Shown here: piece after piece, positions 51,993-60,847 of the stretch | Position numbering within the stretch: position 1 is the first letter of the stretch | How the letters are laid out: each line of letters opens with the position of its first letter | Assembly (NCBI RefSeq): GCF_023701745.1 | Contig: NZ_JAJOZB010000001.1 | Span: 682,001-746,000 of the forward strand | Direction of reading: 5' to 3' | DNA from: Streptomyces sp. RKAG293 | Lineage (GTDB): Bacteria > Actinomycetota > Actinomycetes > Streptomycetales > Streptomycetaceae | Length of the DNA: 64,000 bases | Made by a program: the position numbers and the translations under genes | Notes under the pieces: model-generated | The model's database searches: none | What the model saw: only the letters and a program-made list of their open reading frames with translations | What the model was told of the DNA's origin: nothing

Positions 51993-52176
51993 GGTGCAAT
52001 GTCACTGCAATACCCGGGACGAGGCAACCCTCCTCGCCCATGACCGTGCGTCAGTTCGGTCCGTCAGCGCCCCATCGGCAACTTTCGCCCCTCCTATAGC
52101 AACGAAATCCGGGTGGATGAACGGGCGTTCGATGTGGCAGTGTCCCGCCGCAGCGCAGTCCAGACCCAAGGATGGG

Positions 52177-54255
52177 ATGAACTTGTTGCAGCTCAACGAT
52201 CGAGGCGAGCACCGGCGCCGCTCGGCGGCCAAGAGACGGACGCTCCTCGCCATCGCGCTGGCCTCCGCCACGCTGGTCGCCGGCGGCGTCACCGCACTCG
52301 CCACCACGGGCGGCATCGGCGGCACGAACACCCAGCAGGTGGACTCCGCATCCCCGCAGGCGCTGGACGACGTTCCGCCCGACGAGCCGCGCAAGGGCAT
52401 GGTGTACAAGGGCCTGGAAGCCGCCCCCGAGGACAGCTCGTGTGTCGGCGGCTTCGAGGTCGAGGGCGTCAAGCAGTGCACGCACGGCCCCGACTCACCG
52501 CCCAAGGGCGTGGACATCACCAAGGACACGCCTCCGGCCGTCAAGGCGGCCGTGGTGTCCTCCATACCCGAGGCCGGCGCCGGCAAGGCCCCGGGCGGCG
52601 CCGAGTTGCTCTCCGACGTGCCGGCGACGCTGGACGCCGCCCACCCCGGCAAGGCCATCGCGTCGGCGCCGCCCGCCTCGACGGGCACCACAGGCACCGC
52701 CGCCAAGAGCGCCGCGGCGCAGGACGCGGCGTCGGCCGTGATCTGTGACGGCGACGGCTCGACCGGCAACCGCGTCCAGGTCGTCTACGCGCACGGCCCC
52801 GGTGCGAACCGGTTCGCCGAGTACCTGCCCTCGTTCAAGAAGTGGGCCCACGACTCCGACGTCATCTACAACGCGAGCGCGACGGAGACCGGCGGTGTGC
52901 GGCACATCCGCTACGTCACCGAGTCCGACTGCACCGTCGCGGTACTCAACCTCGAAGTGCCGGCTTCCGCGATGCAGGACTTCAGCGCCACCAACCAGGC
53001 GCTGGCGGCGCAGGGCCTGAACCGCCGCGACCGCAAGTACATGATCTTCGCGGACTCCAACGTCTACTGCGGCATCGGCAGCTTCGCGGGTGACGAGCGT
53101 CCCGGCCCGGAGAACTCCAGCAACTTCGGCCCTTCCTACGGCCGGACGGACTCCGGCTGCTGGGGAGGTTCGACGCCCGCCCACGAACTCGGCCACAACC
53201 TCGGCGCGGTCAACAACAGTGCCCCGCACACCAGCCGCGGCGGCCACTGCGTCGACGAGTGGGACATCATGTGCTACTCGGACACGCCGTACTACCCGCA
53301 GATGCAGATCCACTGCCCGAACCGCAGCAGTGACGACCGGCTCGACTGCAATCACGACGACTACTTCAACACCAACCCGCAGCCGGGCAGCTACCTGACG
53401 ACGCACTGGAACATCGCCAACAACCAGTTCCTGCTCAGCAACGGCGGCAGCAACCCCAATCCCAACCCGACGCCGAGCCCGACACCGTCCCCCACCAAGA
53501 CGGCCGGTCCGACGCCGAACCCGACCACCACCACGCCGAACCCCAACCCGACGACCGGTCCTGATGTCGTCGTGAGTCAGGTGACCCAGAACTCCGCGGT
53601 GCTCACGTGGAAGCCGGCCACCGGCGCCACCGGGTACGACCTGCTGCTGGACCAGAGGGCCATCGGCAACGTCAAGGCCACCACCGTGCGCGTGGTCAGC
53701 CTGAAGCCCGGCACGCAGTACAAGGTCGCCGTCGCCGTGCACGGCGCGGACGGCAAGGTCTCCGCACCCGGTCGTCAGGCGGCGTTCCGTACCCAGCCGG
53801 CCGGCGGAACGACGGCCGGCCCGGTCGAGCCCGGCAAGCGGTACCTGATGCTGAACAGCTTCACCGGACAGGCCGCCGACATGTACGGCTCCTCCCGGGC
53901 CAACGGCGCGGTGCTCATCGGCTACCAGCGGCACGGCTACACCAACCAGCAGTGGCTGTTCGAGAGCGTCGGCGGCGGCTACGTCCGGGTCAAGTCCGCG
54001 GTGTCCGGCAAGTGCCTGCAGATCGGCGGGAAGCCGGTCGCGGGTCAGTGGATCGCCCAGCAGCCGTGCGGCACCGCCGCATCGCAAGCGTGGAAGATCA
54101 CCGCCAACGCCACCGGCTACACGCTCGGCGTCAAGGGCTCACCGCTCGTCCTCGGCGTGAGCAACCGCGACTACTACGGCGGGGCGTTGCTGGAGCTGCA
54201 GCAGCCCGGCAACCAGGCCTGGCAGCGCTGGACTTTCCAGCAGTCCACGTCCTGA
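52177..54255 (+). CDS. Secreted metzincin metalloprotease with fibronectin III and ricin-type domains
   Basis: 692 residues. A twin-basic signal segment (RRRSAAKRRTLLAIALASATLVAG) leads to a propeptide-like region, then a zinc protease domain with HELGHNLGAVNNSAPH at 336-351 (HEXXHXXGXXXXXXXH) and the Met-turn in EWDIMCYSD. A Pro/Thr linker (PNPNPTPSPTPSPTKTAGPT) joins it to a fibronectin III domain (VVSQVTQNSAVLTWKPA) and a C-terminal ricin-type beta-trefoil (YLMLNSFTGQAADMYGSS, CLQIGGKPVAGQWIAQQPC) that should bind carbohydrate. AAGGA precedes ATG. A DasR-type site upstream suggests it is induced with the chitin/GlcNAc system. Confidence 0.93.
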   Translation: MNLLQLNDRGEHRRRSAAKRRTLLAIALASATLVAGGVTALATTGGIGGTNTQQVDSASPQALDDVPPDEPRKGMVYKGLEAAPEDSSCVGGFEVEGVKQCTHGPDSPPKGVDITKDTPPAVKAAVVSSIPEAGAGKAPGGAELLSDVPATLDAAHPGKAIASAPPASTGTTGTAAKSAAAQDAASAVICDGDGSTGNRVQVVYAHGPGANRFAEYLPSFKKWAHDSDVIYNASATETGGVRHIRYVTESDCTVAVLNLEVPASAMQDFSATNQALAAQGLNRRDRKYMIFADSNVYCGIGSFAGDERPGPENSSNFGPSYGRTDSGCWGGSTPAHELGHNLGAVNNSAPHTSRGGHCVDEWDIMCYSDTPYYPQMQIHCPNRSSDDRLDCNHDDYFNTNPQPGSYLTTHWNIANNQFLLSNGGSNPNPNPTPSPTPSPTKTAGPTPNPTTTTPNPNPTTGPDVVVSQVTQNSAVLTWKPATGATGYDLLLDQRAIGNVKATTVRVVSLKPGTQYKVAVAVHGADGKVSAPGRQAAFRTQPAGGTTAGPVEPGKRYLMLNSFTGQAADMYGSSRANGAVLIGYQRHGYTNQQWLFESVGGGYVRVKSAVSGKCLQIGGKPVAGQWIAQQPCGTAASQAWKITANATGYTLGVKGSPLVLGVSNRDYYGGALLELQQPGNQAWQRWTFQQSTS

Positions 54256-54276
54256 CGACGGACGAAACCTCATGAA

Positions 54277-54310
54277 CTGACGGGCCCGCCCCACCGGGCG
54301 GGCCCGTCAG
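54277..54310 (+). terminator. Strong hairpin terminator
   Basis: A perfect 15-bp stem (54277-54291 and 54296-54310, arm CTGACGGGCCCGCCC) with a 4-nt loop, 22 bp after the metzincin stop. Confidence 0.92.
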
Positions 54311-54377
54311 CACTCCTGTGGGCCCGCCCGCCGCCCGTCCCGCCGTGTCTCCCGACCCTCCCGAAAGCCGGTCCCCG

Positions 54378-54995
54378 ATGCACCTCCCGTCCCTCCGCCT
54401 GCTCCGGCCGCTCACGGCCGCACTGCTGATCACCCTCGCCACCCTGCTGTCGCTGCTGTCCACGAGCCCGGCGTCCGCCCATGGGGACACCATCCACCTG
54501 GAGATCACCGGCAACGCGGAGGGCCGCCTGACGGTCACGGCCACCTGGGACGAGGACCACCACCCCGTGGACGAGAAGGTCGCCGCGACGCTGCAGGCGA
54601 CGGCGGCGGACGGCAGGCAGGTCGGGCCGTGGGCCCTCACCCCGCTGGACATGGCGCAGGGCACCTACACCGTCGCCGTACCGCTGCCGCCCGGCACCTG
54701 GCAGATCGCGGCGGAGTCCGCGTTCCCGGCCATCGGCGCCGGAAAGACCACCCTCAAGGTCACAGCTGTTCCGGGCCGCCCGGCACCCAGCACGTCCGCC
54801 ACCACGCCCGCTCCCCCGGTCTCCGCCGCGCCGGCCCCCAGCCACCCGGCCGCCCAGCCGACCGCAGCCGCCGACACCGACGGTTCCGGTTCGTCGTCCA
54901 CCCTGCTGCTGGGTGCCGCCGCCACGGGAGTCGTCGTCGCGGCCGGCGCCGCGCTCCTGATCGTCCGCCGACGCCGGTCCGGCAGCCAGGCGTAG
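54378..54995 (+). CDS. Secreted, C-terminally membrane-anchored hypothetical protein
   Basis: 205 residues. A signal peptide (RLLRPLTAALLITLATLLSLLSTSPASA) ends before HGDTIHLEI; the mature part is one beta-sandwich-like domain (DTIHLEITGNAEGRLTVTATW, YTVAVPLPPGTWQIAAES), then a Pro/Ala/Ser-rich spacer and a C-terminal helix with a basic stop-transfer end (LLLGAAATGVVVAAGAALLIVRRRR). No LPxTG motif is present. An initial His right after the cleavage site is reminiscent of CopC-like copper proteins, but no further ligands are evident. Function unknown. Confidence 0.75.
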   Translation: MHLPSLRLLRPLTAALLITLATLLSLLSTSPASAHGDTIHLEITGNAEGRLTVTATWDEDHHPVDEKVAATLQATAADGRQVGPWALTPLDMAQGTYTVAVPLPPGTWQIAAESAFPAIGAGKTTLKVTAVPGRPAPSTSATTPAPPVSAAPAPSHPAAQPTAAADTDGSGSSSTLLLGAAATGVVVAAGAALLIVRRRRSGSQA

Positions 54996-55075
54996 TGCCG
55001 GAAGCGCGACGGCGCGGCTCTCCACGACCGCAGGACGGGAGCCGACCGCTGTGCGGCCCCCGTCGCGGGCGGTCG

Positions 55076-55450
55076 TCAGACCTCCAGGTCGGCCTCGATC
55101 TTCCTGAGCTGATGCCTGGCCATCGCCAGGTTGGCCCGTCCCTTGTCCAGTGCCAGGTAGAGGAAGAGGCCGTTCTTGCCGCGTCCCTTGATCAGCCGGA
55201 TCAGGTGGTACTGGCTGCCGAGGGTGATGAGGATGTCCTCGATGTCGTCCTTGAGGCCGAGCATCTCCATGGTGCGCACCTTCGCGCGCACCACGTCGGT
55301 GTTCCCGGCGGCGGCGACCGTCAGGTCGAGGTCCTTGCCGCCGCCGATCGTGCCCAGTGCCATGCCGCTGGTGTAGTCGACGAGCGCGACGCCCAGCGTG
55401 CCCTCGATCGATGTCGTCGCTTCCTTGAGGGAGGTCTCGATGTTCGTCAT
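55076..55450 (-). CDS. Roadblock/LC7-domain protein (third of the operon)
   Basis: 124 residues. The order helix-strands (IETSLKEATTSIEGTLGVALVDYTSGMALGT), helix (LDLTVAAAGNTDVVRAKVRTMEML) and final strands (DIEDILITLGSQYHLIRLI, GLFLYLALDKGRANLAMARHQL) is a typical single roadblock domain as in MglB and Streptomyces CvnB proteins, which regulate small GTPases. It is 77 bp downstream of the second roadblock gene on the same strand. No GTPase gene is present in the operon. Confidence 0.88.
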   Translation of the reverse strand: MTNIETSLKEATTSIEGTLGVALVDYTSGMALGTIGGGKDLDLTVAAAGNTDVVRAKVRTMEMLGLKDDIEDILITLGSQYHLIRLIKGRGKNGLFLYLALDKGRANLAMARHQLRKIEADLEV

Positions 55451-55527
55451 GAGCGGGTACTTCCTTCCGGTCTTTGCGGTGGTGTGCAGTGGTCTGCTGT
55501 GGGTGATGCGTCGGAACGGTGGTGCGG

Positions 55528-55920
55528 TCAGGTGGTCTCGGGCCGGATCAGCGTGCTGTCGGTCAGTTCGGCGATGCGCGCACTGCACCGGCGGGCCTCC
55601 AGGTGGAGTCGGCCCACGTTGGCGTCCGTCCCGGCCCATGCGGTCAGGACGACGGAGACGCCTGCCGCATAGGTGGCGACATAGCCCTGCTCGCCCCTGA
55701 CCAGCAGCTCCCGGAACGCGCCCCGGTCGGTTCCGTCCGCCAGGCGGAGGGCGACCGAGAGCACGGCGGCGCTGAGCGCGGCGACGGTCTCGGACTCCGG
55801 GGTGGGAAGGTCCTGGGCCAGCACCAGACCGTCGATACTCGCCGCGAGCACGCCGGTGAGGTGGGGAACGCGGGCCCGTAACCTCCGGAGCTCTTCCAGG
55901 ACATCGGCCTCCGTCGCCAT
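55528..55920 (-). CDS. Roadblock/LC7-domain protein (second of the operon)
   Basis: 130 residues from an ATG with AAAGGAG nine bases upstream. LEELRRLRARVPHLTGVLAASIDGLVLAQDL and VAALSAAVLSVALRLADGTDRG follow the roadblock pattern; RGEQGYVATYAAGVSVVLTAWAGTDANVGRLHLEAR is the C-terminal half. It is more diverged from the other two. 79 bp separate it from the DUF4388-like gene upstream. Confidence 0.85.
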   Translation of the reverse strand: MATEADVLEELRRLRARVPHLTGVLAASIDGLVLAQDLPTPESETVAALSAAVLSVALRLADGTDRGAFRELLVRGEQGYVATYAAGVSVVLTAWAGTDANVGRLHLEARRCSARIAELTDSTLIRPETT

Positions 55921-55999
55921 CAGCTGTCTCCTTTCGGCGCGCTGTCTCAGTGCGCGTCTCATGACGGCGTTGCCGGTGCCTCATGGGCGGGCCGGAAGA

Positions 56000-56764
56000 T
56001 CACAGGGTTGCCTCCAATGCGTCACGCAGTCGGCGCAGCAGGGATATGTCGGGGTCCGCGGACAGGTCCGCGACCCAGGCCGGGATGGGGGAAGGCTCGG
56101 CCGCCGCCGATCGGCGGGGTGTCCGCAGATGCCCGGCGGCGGCCAGCCGGCGCACGTCGACGAGGGTGTGGAAGGCGGGACGGCCCAGGAGCCGGGCCAT
56201 CGTGAACGGGGTCCGTACGCCGTCCGCCAGATCCAGGACGGCGCGCTGCCGCCGGGTGACCGCGGGGTTGTCGGCCGCCCGGTCGCGGACGACCGGCGCA
56301 CTGTCGACTTCGGGGTGCGGCCAGATCCCGTCCAGCAGCTCCTGCCGCCGCCGGGTCTCACGCTCGACGACCTCGGCACGCAGCGGGCGTACGGGCCCGA
56401 ACCAGTGGGTGGCTCCGTAGCGGAAGCGGGTCGGGCCGGTTCTGGGGGCGAGCGCGAAGAACGCGGCGTCGAAGACCGCGCCGAGATGGCAGATCTCCAG
56501 CTCCCCGCTGGTGAGCAGGTTGCTCTCGACGAGGCTGCGCCCGACCCGGCACCGTGCCCCCGCCCGGTCGATGGTCTGCTGCCACTCCGCCGGGGAGAGC
56601 CGGCGGCGGGCGAGCAGCAGCACGTCGACGCCGGGTGCCGCGGGACTCTCGGCGTGGACGACTTCTCCGTCGAGCAGATAGACCGTGCCCGTCTCCCGCA
56701 GCAGGGCGCCGGTGGCCCGGTCTCCGGCCATACGGACCAGCATCGAGGGGTTCAGCGCTCTCAT
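56000..56764 (-). CDS. DUF4388 (PATAN)-like protein
   Basis: 254 residues; its ATG overlaps the stop of the upstream roadblock gene (ATGA). MVRMAGDRATGALLRETGTVYLLDGEVVHAESP is the small beta domain typical of DUF4388/PATAN proteins, which associate with GTPase and two-component signalling; SLVESNLLTSGELEICHLGAVFDAAFFALAP and a C-terminal winged-helix-like part (NPAVTRRQRAVLDLADGVRTPFTMARLLGRPAFHTLVDVRRLAAAGHL) follow. The winged helix at the end could bind DNA or mediate contacts. Confidence 0.75.
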   Translation of the reverse strand: MRALNPSMLVRMAGDRATGALLRETGTVYLLDGEVVHAESPAAPGVDVLLLARRRLSPAEWQQTIDRAGARCRVGRSLVESNLLTSGELEICHLGAVFDAAFFALAPRTGPTRFRYGATHWFGPVRPLRAEVVERETRRRQELLDGIWPHPEVDSAPVVRDRAADNPAVTRRQRAVLDLADGVRTPFTMARLLGRPAFHTLVDVRRLAAAGHLRTPRRSAAAEPSPIPAWVADLSADPDISLLRRLRDALEATL

Positions 56765-57165
56765 CCGAGCACCAGGCGCTCGGCCAGTCCCTGGAGCCGG
56801 AGCCGGGCAAGGGCGAGATTTCCCTCGTCGCGGTCGAGCCAGAGATGGAAGAAGACGCTGCTGTCGAAGGTGGTGTCGACGAAGCGCAGCAGGTGATAGC
56901 TGGTGGGAGTGGTGACGATGACGTCCTCGACGGGCGATCCCTTGGCGCCCTCGGCGTCGCCCTGGTTCCCGGCCGGCGCGAAGGCGGTGTGTTCGGCGGC
57001 CATCCGGGCCAGTTCGGCCGTCTCGACCGCCGTGGTCTCGTAGTCGTTCGTGGGGGATACGCCGAGAGTGCCGAGCGCCAGTCCCGTGGTCCACTCGACG
57101 ACGGCGGCTCCCCGTGCACCGGGCAGACCCATCGCTTCGAGTAAGCACTCATCGATTCCGGGCAC
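56761..57165 (-). CDS. Roadblock/LC7-domain protein (first of the operon)
   Basis: 134 residues from a GTG with AGGGA upstream. LLEAMGLPGARGAAVVEWTTGLALGTLG and DYETTAVETAELARMAAEHTAF, then VEDVIVTTPTSYHLLRFVDTTFDSSVFFHLWLDRDEGNLALARLRL, show strong internal similarity to the third roadblock protein of the operon (same 'YHLLRF...GNLALARLRL' versus 'YHLIRL...ANLAMARHQL'). Duplication within the operon is probable. Confidence 0.87.
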   Translation of the reverse strand: MPGIDECLLEAMGLPGARGAAVVEWTTGLALGTLGVSPTNDYETTAVETAELARMAAEHTAFAPAGNQGDAEGAKGSPVEDVIVTTPTSYHLLRFVDTTFDSSVFFHLWLDRDEGNLALARLRLQGLAERLVLG

Positions 57166-57355
57166 GCGGATTCCCTCTCGGTTCGCGGCAGTTGAGGACC
57201 CCAGCTGCACTGCGGTGACCGTGAGACTACGCACGGCGATGCCCTGGATGCGGACGTAAGATGATTTCCCGCGAAAACACGCAGCGTTGGACTATGATCC
57301 GCCCTTGCCAGACGCATAGTCGATCGACGGGCGGGAAACCGACGCCTCCGGACGA

Positions 57356-59077
57356 TCAGCCCGCGTAGGGCTCGGGCACTTCGCCGGGCCCGGCCAGGAA
57401 ACGGAAGTCGCAGCCGGTGTCGGCCTGGGTGATCTGTTCCTGGTAGAGGGCGCCGTAGCCGCGTGAGAAGCGGGGCGGTGGCGGCTGCCACTCTGCGCGG
57501 CGGCGTTCCAACTCGGCGTCGTCCACCTCCAGGTGGAGTCGTCGCGCCTGCACGTCGAGGGTGATCAGGTCACCGGTGCGGACGAGTGCGAGCGGGCCGC
57601 CGGTATACGACTCAGGTGCGATGTGCAGGACGCAGGCACCGTAACTCGTGCCGCTCATCCGGGCGTCGGAGATCCGGACCATGTCCCTCACCCCCTGCTG
57701 GAGAAGGTGGTCGGGGATCGGCAGCATCCCGTACTCGGGCATCCCGGGGCCGCCGAGCGGACCGGAGCCGCGCAGGACCAGGACGGTGCCGGCGGTGATG
57801 CCCAGGCCCGGGTCGTTGATGGTGGCCTGCATCGTCCGGTAGTCGTCGAAGACCACGGCAGGACCGGTGTGCTTGAGCAGCTGGGGATCGGCGGCGATGT
57901 GCTTGATGACGGCGCCGTCCGGACAGAGGTTGCCGCGCAGCACCGCGAGGCCGCCCTCGTCGGCCAGCGGGTTGCCGCGGGGGCGGATCACGTCCGGGTT
58001 GTGGACGAGCGCGCCCGTGAGCTGCTCGCGCAGCGTGCGGTGCGCGACCGTCGGGCGCTCCAGATGCAGGACGTCCGTGAGCTGCGCGAGGAAGCCGGGC
58101 AGGCCGCCGGCGAAGTGGAAGTCCTCCATCAGATAGTGGCCGCCCGGGCGCAGGTTCGCCAGCACCGGCACCGTGCGGGCGATGCGGTCGAAGTCGTCCA
58201 GGTTCAGCTCGACGCCGGAGCGGCCGGCCATCGCGATCAGATGGATCACGGCATTGGTGGAGCCGCCCAGGGCGAGGACGGTGGCGACCGCGTCCTCGTA
58301 CGCGTCACGGGTGAGGATCCGCGACAGCTTCAGGTCCTGCCACACCAGCTCGACGATGCGCGCTCCCGAGGCGGCCGCCATCCGCTCGTGACCGGAGTCG
58401 ACCGCGGGGATCGAGGACGCGCCGGGCATCGTGACACCCAGCGCCTCGGCGGCGGCCGTCAGCGTCGAGGCGGTGCCCATCGTCATGCAGTGGCCGGGGG
58501 AACGCGCGAGCCCGTTCTCCAGTTCCGCCAGTTCGGCGTCGCCGATCAGCCCGGCGCGCCGGTCGTCCCAGTACTTCCACATGTCCGTGCCGGAGCCCAG
58601 CACTTCATTGCGCCAGTGTCCGGGCAGCATGGGTCCGGCCGGGACGAAGACGGCCGGCAGGTCCATGCTGGCCGCGCCCATCAGCAGCGCCGGGGTGGAC
58701 TTGTCGCAGCCGCCCATCAGGACGGCGCCGTCGACCGGGTAGGAGCGCAGCAGTTCCTCGGTCTCCATGGCGAGGAGGTTGCGGTAGAGCATCGGCGTCG
58801 GCTTCTGGAAGGTCTCCGAGAGCGTGGACACCGGGAACTCCAGCGGGAAGCCGCCCGCCTGCCACACCCCGCGTTTCACCGCCTGGGCGCGTTCCCGCAG
58901 GTGGGAGTGGCAGGGGTTGATGTCGGACCAGGTGTTGAGGATCGCGATCACCGGCTTGCCGAGGTGCTCCTCGGGGAGATAGCCGAGCTGCCGGGTGCGC
59001 GCCCGGTGGCTGAACGAGCGGAGCCCGTCGGTGCCGTACCACCGGTGGCTGCGCAGTTCCCCGGGAGACTTCCTCAT
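57356..59077 (-). CDS. IlvD/Edd-family dehydratase, probably L-arabonate dehydratase
   Basis: 573 residues, ATG overlapping the previous stop (ATGA). Cysteines for the iron-sulfur cluster are in DINPCHSHL, MGGCDKSTPAL and SPGHCMTMGTAS. Sequence order and length match the sugar-acid branch of the family (arabonate/xylonate dehydratases, about 575-590 residues) rather than IlvD itself, e.g. MRKSPGELRSHRWYGTDGLRSFSHR. It converts an aldonic acid to the 2-keto-3-deoxy acid. The next-gene DHDPS-family enzyme and a GH51 arabinofuranosidase point to L-arabonate. Confidence 0.88.
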   Translation of the reverse strand: MRKSPGELRSHRWYGTDGLRSFSHRARTRQLGYLPEEHLGKPVIAILNTWSDINPCHSHLRERAQAVKRGVWQAGGFPLEFPVSTLSETFQKPTPMLYRNLLAMETEELLRSYPVDGAVLMGGCDKSTPALLMGAASMDLPAVFVPAGPMLPGHWRNEVLGSGTDMWKYWDDRRAGLIGDAELAELENGLARSPGHCMTMGTASTLTAAAEALGVTMPGASSIPAVDSGHERMAAASGARIVELVWQDLKLSRILTRDAYEDAVATVLALGGSTNAVIHLIAMAGRSGVELNLDDFDRIARTVPVLANLRPGGHYLMEDFHFAGGLPGFLAQLTDVLHLERPTVAHRTLREQLTGALVHNPDVIRPRGNPLADEGGLAVLRGNLCPDGAVIKHIAADPQLLKHTGPAVVFDDYRTMQATINDPGLGITAGTVLVLRGSGPLGGPGMPEYGMLPIPDHLLQQGVRDMVRISDARMSGTSYGACVLHIAPESYTGGPLALVRTGDLITLDVQARRLHLEVDDAELERRRAEWQPPPPRFSRGYGALYQEQITQADTGCDFRFLAGPGEVPEPYAG

Positions 59078-60015
59078 ATCGCCCAGTCCTTGATGAGTGC
59101 CGCGACCTCGGCGCGCTGCGCGTCGGGCAGCTGACGGCTCGGCGGCCGCACCTCGCGGCGGCACAGGCCGAGTGCGGCGAGTGCCTCCTTCACGACGGTC
59201 ACGTTGTTGGCGGACTGCTGCGCGGCGCGCAGGTCCTCGAAGGGGCGGATCTGTTCCCAGACCTTCATCGCTCCCGGATGGTCTCCGGCCCGCAGGGCCG
59301 TCAGCATGCCCAGCGAGACGGACGGGGCGACGTTGACCAGGCCGGAGGTGAACCCGGTGGCGCCCATCGCCCAGTAGGCCGGCGCGTACAGCTCCGCGAG
59401 TCCTGCCACCCAGACGAACCGGTCGAGCCCGGCGTCGCGCGCGAAGGCCCCGAAGCGGGCTGCGTCCGGCACCGCGTACTTCGCGCCGATCACATTGGGG
59501 CACAGGTCGCCGAGCAGTGCCATCCGGTCGCCGCCGAGGAGGGGGTTGCGGATGTAGGGCACCACGCCCAGTTCGGGAACGGATTCGGCGATGGCGCGGT
59601 GGTAGTCCACCCATCCGTCCTGCGACACATAGGGATGGACGGGCTGGTGCACCATCACCATCTGCGCGCCGTGGTCACGAGCGTGCCGGGCGCCGGCGAC
59701 GGCGGTCGGAACGTCGTGTCCCACTCCCACGAGGACGGCGGCCGGTCGCCGCGCGGTCTCGGCGAGCGTGTCCTCGACGACGGTGAGGCGCTCCTCGGGG
59801 GCGAGTGCGTAGAACTCACCGGTGTTCCCGTTGGGCGTGAGCGTCCGGACGCCGCCGTCCAGCAGCCTGCGCAGCAGAAGCCGGTACGCGGCCCGGTCGA
59901 TCGCACCGTCGGCGTCGAACGGGGTCACCGGAATCGCGACGACGTCGGCGAGCGCGGCCCGCAGTGCGGCGCGGTCCATCGGTTCGGGGCGGGGCCTGTG
60001 TTCAGAGCGGTGCAT
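59074..60015 (-). CDS. DHDPS-family enzyme (2-keto-3-deoxy sugar acid dehydratase/aldolase)
   Basis: 313 residues; its ATG shares a base with the upstream stop (TGATG). A TIM barrel with Schiff-base Lys179 (GAKYAVPD), Tyr154 (VVPYIRNP) and the substrate loop NGNTGEFYAL. The family includes dihydrodipicolinate synthase, KDG aldolase, and L-2-keto-3-deoxyarabonate dehydratase; the last gives 2-oxoglutarate semialdehyde in the oxidative arabinose pathway. Context favours that role. Confidence 0.88.
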   Translation of the reverse strand: MHRSEHRPRPEPMDRAALRAALADVVAIPVTPFDADGAIDRAAYRLLLRRLLDGGVRTLTPNGNTGEFYALAPEERLTVVEDTLAETARRPAAVLVGVGHDVPTAVAGARHARDHGAQMVMVHQPVHPYVSQDGWVDYHRAIAESVPELGVVPYIRNPLLGGDRMALLGDLCPNVIGAKYAVPDAARFGAFARDAGLDRFVWVAGLAELYAPAYWAMGATGFTSGLVNVAPSVSLGMLTALRAGDHPGAMKVWEQIRPFEDLRAAQQSANNVTVVKEALAALGLCRREVRPPSRQLPDAQRAEVAALIKDWAI

Positions 60016-60665
60016 CAGGCGCCCGCCTCCTCGTGGTCGGGGAACGCGCGGCGGACGAAGTCCGAGATGTGGGCGTGCAGCAGCCTGGCGGCGCCGTCCG
60101 CGTCACCGGCGAGCGCCGTCCGCAGGATCTCCTGGTGCTCGCGGGCCTCCTGCTCCCAGGAGGGGGAAGCCGCCCAGGCGACGGTCGACACCAGGGCCGC
60201 CTGGTCACGCACCTCGTCGAGCATCCGCGTCAGGAGCGGGTTGCCGCAGGGGAGGTAGAGCGCCCGGTGGAAGTCGCGGTTGGCGAGGCTCCGGTCGGCC
60301 CGGTCCTCCGCGCCCCCGGCCCGCGCGAGCGCGTCCTGCGCCGCCGCCAGGGACTCCTTCCTGACGATGCTGCGGCGCAGCGCCTCAGGCTCCAGCAGCA
60401 GCCGCACGTCGTAGATCTCCCGCGCCATGGCGGTGTCCACGGTCCGCACCGTGACGCCCTTGTACTGGCTCATCACGACGAGGCCGGTGCCGGCCAGCGT
60501 CTTGAGCGCCTCGCGCACGGGCGTCTTCGAAACGCCGAACTGCGCCGCCAGATCGGCCTCGACGAGTGCCTGTCCCGGACTCAACTGCCCGGTGAGGATG
60601 CCGTGCTTGATCGCCTCCTGCACGTACTGCGTCCGGGAGGGGATCGGGGCGGGAGCAAAGGTCAT
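60015..60665 (-). CDS. GntR-family regulator (FCD/FadR type)
   Basis: 216 residues: winged HTH (TQYVQEAIKHGILTGQLSPGQALVEADLAAQFGVSKTPVREALKTLAGTGLV) followed by an all-helical FCD domain with metal/ligand histidines (DFHRALYLPCGNPLLTRMLDEVRDQ, HQEILRTAL, LLHAHISDF). It likely senses arabonate or a keto-deoxy acid and represses the operon. Its own promoter contains the TCATATATGA palindrome. Confidence 0.92.
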   Translation of the reverse strand: MTFAPAPIPSRTQYVQEAIKHGILTGQLSPGQALVEADLAAQFGVSKTPVREALKTLAGTGLVVMSQYKGVTVRTVDTAMAREIYDVRLLLEPEALRRSIVRKESLAAAQDALARAGGAEDRADRSLANRDFHRALYLPCGNPLLTRMLDEVRDQAALVSTVAWAASPSWEQEAREHQEILRTALAGDADGAARLLHAHISDFVRRAFPDHEEAGA

Positions 60666-60694
60666 ATGCGCTCTCAGATCTCAGATATCGCGTC

Positions 60695-60704
60695 TCATAT
60701 ATGA
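60695..60704 (-). promoter_or_regulatory. GntR operator candidate
   Basis: TCATATATGA, a perfect 10-bp palindrome, 30 bp upstream of the GntR start codon, in an AT-rich pocket that contains further ATAT/GTAC words. Confidence 0.6.
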
Positions 60705-60794
60705 CGTACGAAGTACGACCCAATGAAAGCTAGGGCCGCGCCGGAGGTCCGTCAATGCTGTGAGCGGATGTGAACAGAACTGATTCCGCGCCCG

Positions 60795-60828
60795 GGCGTC
60801 GGCCGGCCGGAAAGGGTCGGCCGACGCC
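60795..60828 (-). terminator. Terminator of the arabinofuranosidase gene
   Basis: GGCGTCGGCCG (60795-60805) and CGGCCGACGCC (60818-60828), an 11-bp perfect stem, 20 bp after the stop codon. Confidence 0.85.
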
Positions 60829-60847
60829 GTCAGGGACGGGCGTCCGC

